Shown here piece after piece: positions 6,234-9,542 of a DNA stretch of 9,542 nucleotides; positions within the stretch are counted from its first letter, which is position 1, and each line of letters begins with the position of its first letter. A program made the position numbers and the translations under genes. Source of the DNA: Parcubacteria group bacterium GW2011_GWA2_47_8b (GTDB taxonomy: Bacteria; Patescibacteriota; Minisyncoccia; UBA6257; WO2-44-18); NCBI GenBank assembly GCA_001003205.1, contig LCOU01000010.1, forward strand, positions 1-9,542, read 5' to 3'. The notes below the pieces were generated by a model, which was not told the origin of the DNA, ran no database searches, and saw only the letters and a program-made list of their open reading frames with translations.

Positions 6234-6449
6234 TTACGTATTGCCGTGATAGCGCATAGTGGTGGCATTCACCATCTCTCCCATCAAAAACACCCAAGAA
6301 ACCAAGCAGCTGCTGCCGGCGGGATCAAGGTGGCAAAAAACCAGATCCTTCCCCTCATCAACAAAAACCGGCTCGTTGATGATAAATATCTTCTTGCAAC
6401 TGTCACAGCGAGACTTGTCGCCAACGTAGACCGGCTTGTTGTCGTCCAT
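6234..6449 (-). CDS. Small zinc-ribbon-like protein, unknown function
   Basis: This 71-residue protein is not recognised as a named family. It has CDSCKK (C15, C18) and, after a short beta-rich stretch, FCHLDPAGSSC (C39, H40, C48). This pattern suggests one zinc site of CxxC plus C/H type. There is no signal peptide or long hydrophobic segment. ATG at 6449-6447 has GGAGG five bases upstream, overlapping the stop of the preceding gene, and only two bases separate stop and start. The two genes therefore form a coupled pair with their own promoter and terminator. Metal binding is inferred from the cysteine spacing only. Confidence 0.72.
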   Translation of the reverse strand: MDDNKPVYVGDKSRCDSCKKIFIINEPVFVDEGKDLVFCHLDPAGSSCLVSWVFLMGEMVNATTMRYHGNT

Positions 6450-6451
6450 GG

Positions 6452-6769
6452 CTACCTCCGCAACCGGCGATCAATTTCCGCGTCATCCAAGTCATCAAGG
6501 CTTCCCCGCGAAGCCGGATGGTCGCCGTTCCGATGCTTGGACATTCTTTTGCCAAGCCTATCAAACGCCCGCGTCTCCATCCGTTTGATAATCATCGCAA
6601 AAACCATCATAGCAATAAAAGAATACAGCACCGCGATCACTGCGCTCCATAATACCAGCGGAATGCCCAAAAGACGAAAGATAAAAATAATGGCCAGAAA
6701 GGCAAGGACGCCAAGAACAGTTAGGGCGGCAACGAGATATCTCGCCAGGAAAAAGGATATGCGTTCCAT
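6452..6769 (-). CDS. Small two-helix membrane protein, unknown function
   Basis: About 105 residues from ATG at 6769-6767. That ATG is preferred to an in-frame TTG at 6784 because GAGGAG (6782-6777) lies 7 bases before it. MERISFFLARYLVAALTVLG begins the first hydrophobic helix (about 8-32), and a second runs over IPLVLWSAVIAVLYSFIAMMV. A cytoplasmic-looking, highly charged tail follows (KRMETRAFDRLGKRMSKHRN, then SLDDLDDAEIDRRLRR). The DDLDDAEIDRRL end could bind a partner. It is coupled to the zinc-ribbon gene 2 bases downstream. I know no family for it. A role as a membrane anchor or partner of the zinc protein is a guess from context. Confidence 0.75.
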   Translation of the reverse strand: MERISFFLARYLVAALTVLGVLAFLAIIFIFRLLGIPLVLWSAVIAVLYSFIAMMVFAMIIKRMETRAFDRLGKRMSKHRNGDHPASRGSLDDLDDAEIDRRLRR

Positions 6770-6807
6770 ATCGGTACTCCTCAATTCAATGCCAAAGTTC
6801 TAACGGT

Positions 6808-6836
6808 ATTATGCTACTCCAAAGTAACCGAGTCAA
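6808..6836 (-). promoter_or_regulatory. Near-consensus promoter of the membrane/zinc-ribbon gene pair
   Basis: TTGACT (6836-6831) and CATAAT (6813-6808) on the minus strand each match consensus at five of six positions and are spaced by exactly 17 bases. The -35 and spacer lie in the end of the cyclophilin gene. Predicted +1 near 6801 gives a leader of about 32 bases containing the GAGGAG Shine-Dalgarno sequence. This is the best two-box promoter I found in the window. Confidence 0.7.
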
Positions 6837-7404
6837 TCACGACAGGCGTAAGCGGCTTGTCATTCCCATCGGTTGGCAGTTTGCTGATTTCATAGGCGAC
6901 TTCCTGACCCTCAACAACTTTCCCGAAAATCGTATAGCTGTACGGCAAGGGCACATCGTTAACCATAATGAAAAACTGGCTGCCGTTGGTATTAGGACCG
7001 GCATTGGCCATCGCCATCACACCTTTCACATAACCCTCCCGCGCCGATGGCGTACTTGGATTCAATTCGTCTTCAAATTGATAACCGGGGCCGCCGGTGC
7101 CGTTGCCCTTGGGGTCGCCGCCTTGAACCATAAAATCTTTAATCACGCGATGGAACGTAAGCCCGTTATAAAATCCGCGCTGGGCCAAACTGATGAAATT
7201 GGCCACCGTTTTTGGCGCGTCATCTGAATAAAATTTAATTTTAATTATGCCGTGATTTGTTTTTAGAGTGGCTGTGCTCATTTGATTTACTGTACCCGGT
7301 TGGTCGGTTTTTGCAATCTCCTCGCCTTTGGGAACCAAAAAATAAATACCAAGGCCGACAATGGCCGCCAGCGCCAAAATCACCGAAGCTGTTTTTATTG
7401 TCAT
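6814..7404 (-). CDS. Cyclophilin-type peptidyl-prolyl cis-trans isomerase, membrane-anchored
   Basis: It catalyses cis-trans isomerisation of X-Pro bonds, here probably on exported proteins. Residues 5-24 form a single hydrophobic segment (signal anchor or signal peptide), followed by a short linker to about 45. The cyclophilin domain spans about 46-196: FHRVIKDFMVQGGDP (84-98) holds the catalytic R86, F91 and Q94, and GVMAMANAGPNTNGSQFFI (128-146) is the second signature. IFGKVVEG is typical. The Trp that gives cyclosporin sensitivity is not evident. Length is normal for bacterial single-domain cyclophilins with an anchor. ATG at 7404-7402 has no Shine-Dalgarno sequence. TAGAAT ends 6 bases before it, consistent with a leaderless transcript. 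It is divergent from the plus-strand gene at 7430. Confidence 0.95.
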   Translation of the reverse strand: MTIKTASVILALAAIVGLGIYFLVPKGEEIAKTDQPGTVNQMSTATLKTNHGIIKIKFYSDDAPKTVANFISLAQRGFYNGLTFHRVIKDFMVQGGDPKGNGTGGPGYQFEDELNPSTPSAREGYVKGVMAMANAGPNTNGSQFFIMVNDVPLPYSYTIFGKVVEGQEVAYEISKLPTDGNDKPLTPVVIDSVTLE

Positions 7405-7410
7405 GGGGGT

Positions 7411-7420
7411 ATTCTATAAT
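7411..7420. promoter_or_regulatory. Overlapping divergent -10 elements
   Basis: Minus-strand TAGAAT (7416-7411) faces the cyclophilin and puts +1 on the A of its ATG (7404). Plus-strand TATAAT (7415-7420) faces the opposite gene and puts +1 near 7427, three bases before its ATG. The two hexamers share two bases, so the two polymerases could not bind at once. No convincing -35 was seen for either. Confidence 0.5.
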
Positions 7421-7429
7421 GAATAGACA

Positions 7430-7840
7430 ATGGGTGCAATAAAAATGCTTATAGCTTTAGTGGTGATGCTCGCGGTGGCGGGAATCGTCTTTTATTTTGC
7501 CCCCGACAACATCAAAGAACAAGGACTTGCCTATATTTCAGGTATCCCGTTTTTGCCGGCAGAAGTAAAAAAAGCGGCCGAGGATATTTTCGCCACTCCC
7601 GAATACAAACGCGGCAAACTTCTTCAAGAATTGGAAACCAATCTCGGGACAATCCAGAAAACAGTTGAGGAAAACGTCAGCGCTCCGACGCAAGCCGTAA
7701 AAGCAATAGAACGCACAAAAGAAATAGTTGAGGAAATTACCAAACTCAACGACGACCCGACTTTCATAAAGCAGATTACCAACGCCGTCACCGAAAAACT
7801 CGTTGATTCCGGCAAGGCTTGCCCGACCACGGGCAATTAG
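7430..7840 (+). CDS. Membrane-anchored hypothetical protein with helical charged domain
   Basis: The only plus-strand gene, 136 residues. Residues about 5-24 (KMLIALVVMLAVAGIVFYFA) form one hydrophobic helix, probably an anchor with the rest outside the membrane. The remainder is rich in Glu, Lys, Thr and Val without Cys until near the end. A stretch such as AVKAIERTKEIVEEITKL looks helical and may form a coiled coil. No enzyme motif is visible and I do not recognise the family. A TATAAT lies 9 bases upstream of ATG and there is no Shine-Dalgarno sequence; a second ATG at 7445 is possible. Its stop overlaps the stop of the convergent lamin-tail gene by 4 bases. Confidence 0.8.
   Translation: MGAIKMLIALVVMLAVAGIVFYFAPDNIKEQGLAYISGIPFLPAEVKKAAEDIFATPEYKRGKLLQELETNLGTIQKTVEENVSAPTQAVKAIERTKEIVEEITKLNDDPTFIKQITNAVTEKLVDSGKACPTTGN
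7819..7836. terminator. Weak hairpin at the convergent gene ends
   Basis: TTGCCCG (7819-7825) and CGGGCAA (7830-7836) pair around ACCA, just before the overlapping stops of the two convergent genes. No T-run follows on the plus strand, so it is at best a poor intrinsic terminator. It may only act as a 3' end stabiliser. Confidence 0.3.
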
Positions 7841-9542
7841 GGCTTATACGGTCCGATTGTTGCTACCGGCGAATAGTTGCCGTACTCATCTCTGGCGCGA
7901 AATCCGAAAGTGTATGTTAATTCGGGATTGATTAAGATGCGCGCGTGTAGTCTAAATTCGTGGTTCGGCTCCGTACCGTCAACGGCAACAAAGCTGGCTT
8001 GAGCCCACGAATTTTCACTGAAATCCGGCTCCGTACCGGTGGCATTTGTAAAATTGTATCCGTATTCAATGAAGCGATCCAAGCCGTCGGGGTCGGTGGA
8101 AGGGTCAAAAGAAATAGTTGCTCTGCGGCTGGCCTCGTCGTACCCTTCAATCAAAAGATTTCCCGGAATCGTCGGCGGCTGATTAATCGGAATATCCGTC
8201 CGGAAAAAATTTTTCGTCTTATCCACGGCTATCAGTTTGAAACCCTGGCTGCCGCCCCCGGAATAATAAAAAGTATAGTAGGCGGCGGTCAGATAATCAG
8301 TTGCGGAAAAATTACTGTCGCTTATGGCAGTAGGTTCCAAACGATTGTCTTCCAAGAATTTAAAATCAAACGCGGAATTCATCACTCCGCCGTCAGTGCC
8401 GCAATTGCCTTGAGTGTCCGGCAAAATCAGCGAAAATCTTTGAGGGTAGCCACCGGCACAGGCGCGATATTTTATTTGAAGAGCCCCCGAAGCTCCATCC
8501 GGCTGCCAGTTTTCCGCAGTGGCCAGGGTATCGGGAATGACGGGTGCGTCTTTATTTAAATAAAAAATAATAATTTTGTATCCGCCATGGCCGTCAAAGT
8601 TGGGAACGAACGGATACGCTTCGTAACGCAGATCCAGCCGATATCCGTCCGGCCCATCGGAAAGCCGATAAAAATCCAGTCCGGAAAAGAAACTAGGAGC
8701 GAACACCGTTTTTTCTACTACGGAAGATGACAGACCACCAGAGTCGGTAGCTTTTATTGAAAAAGTGTAATCACGGCCAATTTCTTTGATGGCAAGCGTC
8801 GCGGTGTCATCGGAAGTGGTGGCAATGGTAATTGGGTTTGCCGGGTCGCTAATGTTTCGGAGTTCGTAAATAAGAGAGTCGTCCGCGTCCCAATTAAAAT
8901 TAATGCTGAGTTGGAAGGCCTCAGCATTGAAATTCTCAACCGCTTCCGGAGCCGGTCGCGGCTCCGCAAGACTTCCGGTATTTTGAGGATTGGGCGCGGC
9001 GCGCAATTCCCAATCGCCTTGTGGTGAGCCTGCCGAACCACCGGTGTCGCAACCATTCCCTAAAAATTCACCGTCATTTTGCGCCGACGCGCAGACACCG
9101 CCCGGCACCGCTTTTCTCTCCAAACTCTGTCCGGGTAAAAATCCCGGCAAGTCGGCAACGTTGTAGCTCACCGCGTCAACTGAAACCGGCAAGCTGGTGG
9201 TAGAAACAGCGGTAGTGTTATCAACCAGATAAATGGTCGCGCCGGTGTTGTTTAAACTGCCGCTGGACCAGGTCAAATCGGCGCGCGCGTCAGTGCCCAG
9301 CCAAATTAAAAAGAAACTTTTCGGCGCTATGGCGTCTCCGGCCTCGAAGTTTTTCTTAGTAACGGCGCCCGAAGGCGAAACATGCTGAATGGACCAGCCG
9401 GAAATATCGGCCGCCTGGCCGCCCGCGTTATATAGTTCAATAAATTCTTTTCCGACGTCCGAACCATCCGCGTCAAATAAAATTTCGCTGATTAGGACTT
9501 TTGGCGGTTCGCTTGTTGCCGAAGACGACAAGGAAAAGAAAA
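7837..9542 (-). CDS. Secreted lamin-tail domain protein with fibronectin-like repeats, 5' partial
   Basis: The frame is open to the window edge. The TTG at 9531 is not a credible start, because the residues before it (FFSL) continue a hydrophobic run that looks like the end of a signal peptide ending near SSSATS. At least 568 codons are present. Numbering from that TTG, residues about 9-160 form a lamin-tail domain (VLISEILFDADGSDVGKEFIELYN, DISGWSIQ, GFLPGQSLERK). Two stretches resemble fibronectin type III: about 190-285 (YELRNISDPA, YTFSIKATDSGGLSS) and about 450-564 (NQPPTIPGNL, YTFGFRARDEYGNYSP). The region between is unassigned. No sorting signal or transmembrane helix closes the protein, which ends GPYKP. 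It is likely a surface or secreted binding protein. The gene carries a short palindrome-like element at 9021-9041. Confidence 0.88.
   Translation of the reverse strand, partial: FFSLSSSATSEPPKVLISEILFDADGSDVGKEFIELYNAGGQAADISGWSIQHVSPSGAVTKKNFEAGDAIAPKSFFLIWLGTDARADLTWSSGSLNNTGATIYLVDNTTAVSTTSLPVSVDAVSYNVADLPGFLPGQSLERKAVPGGVCASAQNDGEFLGNGCDTGGSAGSPQGDWELRAAPNPQNTGSLAEPRPAPEAVENFNAEAFQLSINFNWDADDSLIYELRNISDPANPITIATTSDDTATLAIKEIGRDYTFSIKATDSGGLSSSVVEKTVFAPSFFSGLDFYRLSDGPDGYRLDLRYEAYPFVPNFDGHGGYKIIIFYLNKDAPVIPDTLATAENWQPDGASGALQIKYRACAGGYPQRFSLILPDTQGNCGTDGGVMNSAFDFKFLEDNRLEPTAISDSNFSATDYLTAAYYTFYYSGGGSQGFKLIAVDKTKNFFRTDIPINQPPTIPGNLLIEGYDEASRRATISFDPSTDPDGLDRFIEYGYNFTNATGTEPDFSENSWAQASFVAVDGTEPNHEFRLHARILINPELTYTFGFRARDEYGNYSPVATIGPYKP
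9021..9041. repeat. Imperfect palindrome-like element in the lamin-tail gene
   Basis: Arms GTGGT (9021-9025) and ACCAC (9037-9041) flank GAGCCTGCCGA. In the gene's frame it encodes GGSAGSP. In another minus-strand frame it reads VVRQAHHKA, a peptide I remember recurring in proteins predicted from Parcubacteria genomes, which suggests a dispersed repeat. It sits in a low-complexity linker just after the lamin-tail domain. Confidence 0.45.

Noticed and set aside
6246..6803. 185-codon plus-strand open frame opposite the two small genes
   Set aside because: The minus-strand pair has a promoter, Shine-Dalgarno sequences, a terminator, membrane helices and zinc-type cysteines. The plus frame has only random basic composition.
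7966..8038. A 13-base direct repeat, 60 bases apart, in the lamin-tail gene
   Set aside because: Both copies encode a GTEP turn in frame. Shared codons in similar turns explain it without a mobile repeat.
7960..8559. 199-codon plus-strand open frame opposite the lamin-tail gene
   Set aside because: It is antisense to a well-supported secreted protein and has no recognisable motif or start signal.

Overview
The window reads as a piece of a small-genome, moderate-GC bacterium, most likely a Candidate Phyla Radiation (Patescibacteria/Parcubacteria-type) lineage. This is an inference. It rests on tightly packed genes, a transketolase split into two subunits, several genes with a -10-like hexamer directly before the start codon and no Shine-Dalgarno sequence, a secreted lamin-tail protein, and short palindromes and a heptamer repeat sitting inside genes. 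No rRNA, tRNA, transposase, phage gene or CRISPR array was found.

Almost everything is on the minus strand, so transcription runs from high to low coordinates. At 9542-7837 lies the 3' part of a large secreted lamin-tail/fibronectin-like protein, cut by the window edge. It converges with a small plus-strand membrane-anchored protein (7430-7840). That gene diverges from a membrane-anchored cyclophilin (7404-6814) across a 25-base gap carrying two overlapping -10 elements. Next is an unassigned pair, a two-helix membrane protein and a zinc-ribbon-like protein (6769-6234). This pair has a near-consensus promoter, strong Shine-Dalgarno sequences and a strong hairpin terminator.

Downstream of that terminator begins a compact unit of eight genes: a SPOUT RNA methyltransferase, a DUF192 protein, an MFS transporter, GAPDH, ribose-5-phosphate isomerase B, ribulose-phosphate 3-epimerase, and transketolase N- and C-terminal subunits. 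Gaps are at most 10 bases or the genes overlap. The last five genes form a sugar-phosphate module: the isomerase, epimerase and transketolase interconvert pentose phosphates with glyceraldehyde-3-P and fructose-6-P, and GAPDH feeds glyceraldehyde-3-P into lower glycolysis. Transaldolase is not in the window.

The most notable irregularity is the transketolase C-terminal gene. Its expected ATG, overlapping the upstream stop, is followed by only about 13 plausible codons. The frame then changes and homology resumes after an apparent loss of roughly 40 codons. This is either a real disruption or an assembly error. The other theme is short palindromic elements: one in the loop of a potential RNA three-way junction (1-163), two inside the methyltransferase gene, one imperfect copy in the lamin-tail gene, and a 7-bp tandem repeat in the epimerase gene.
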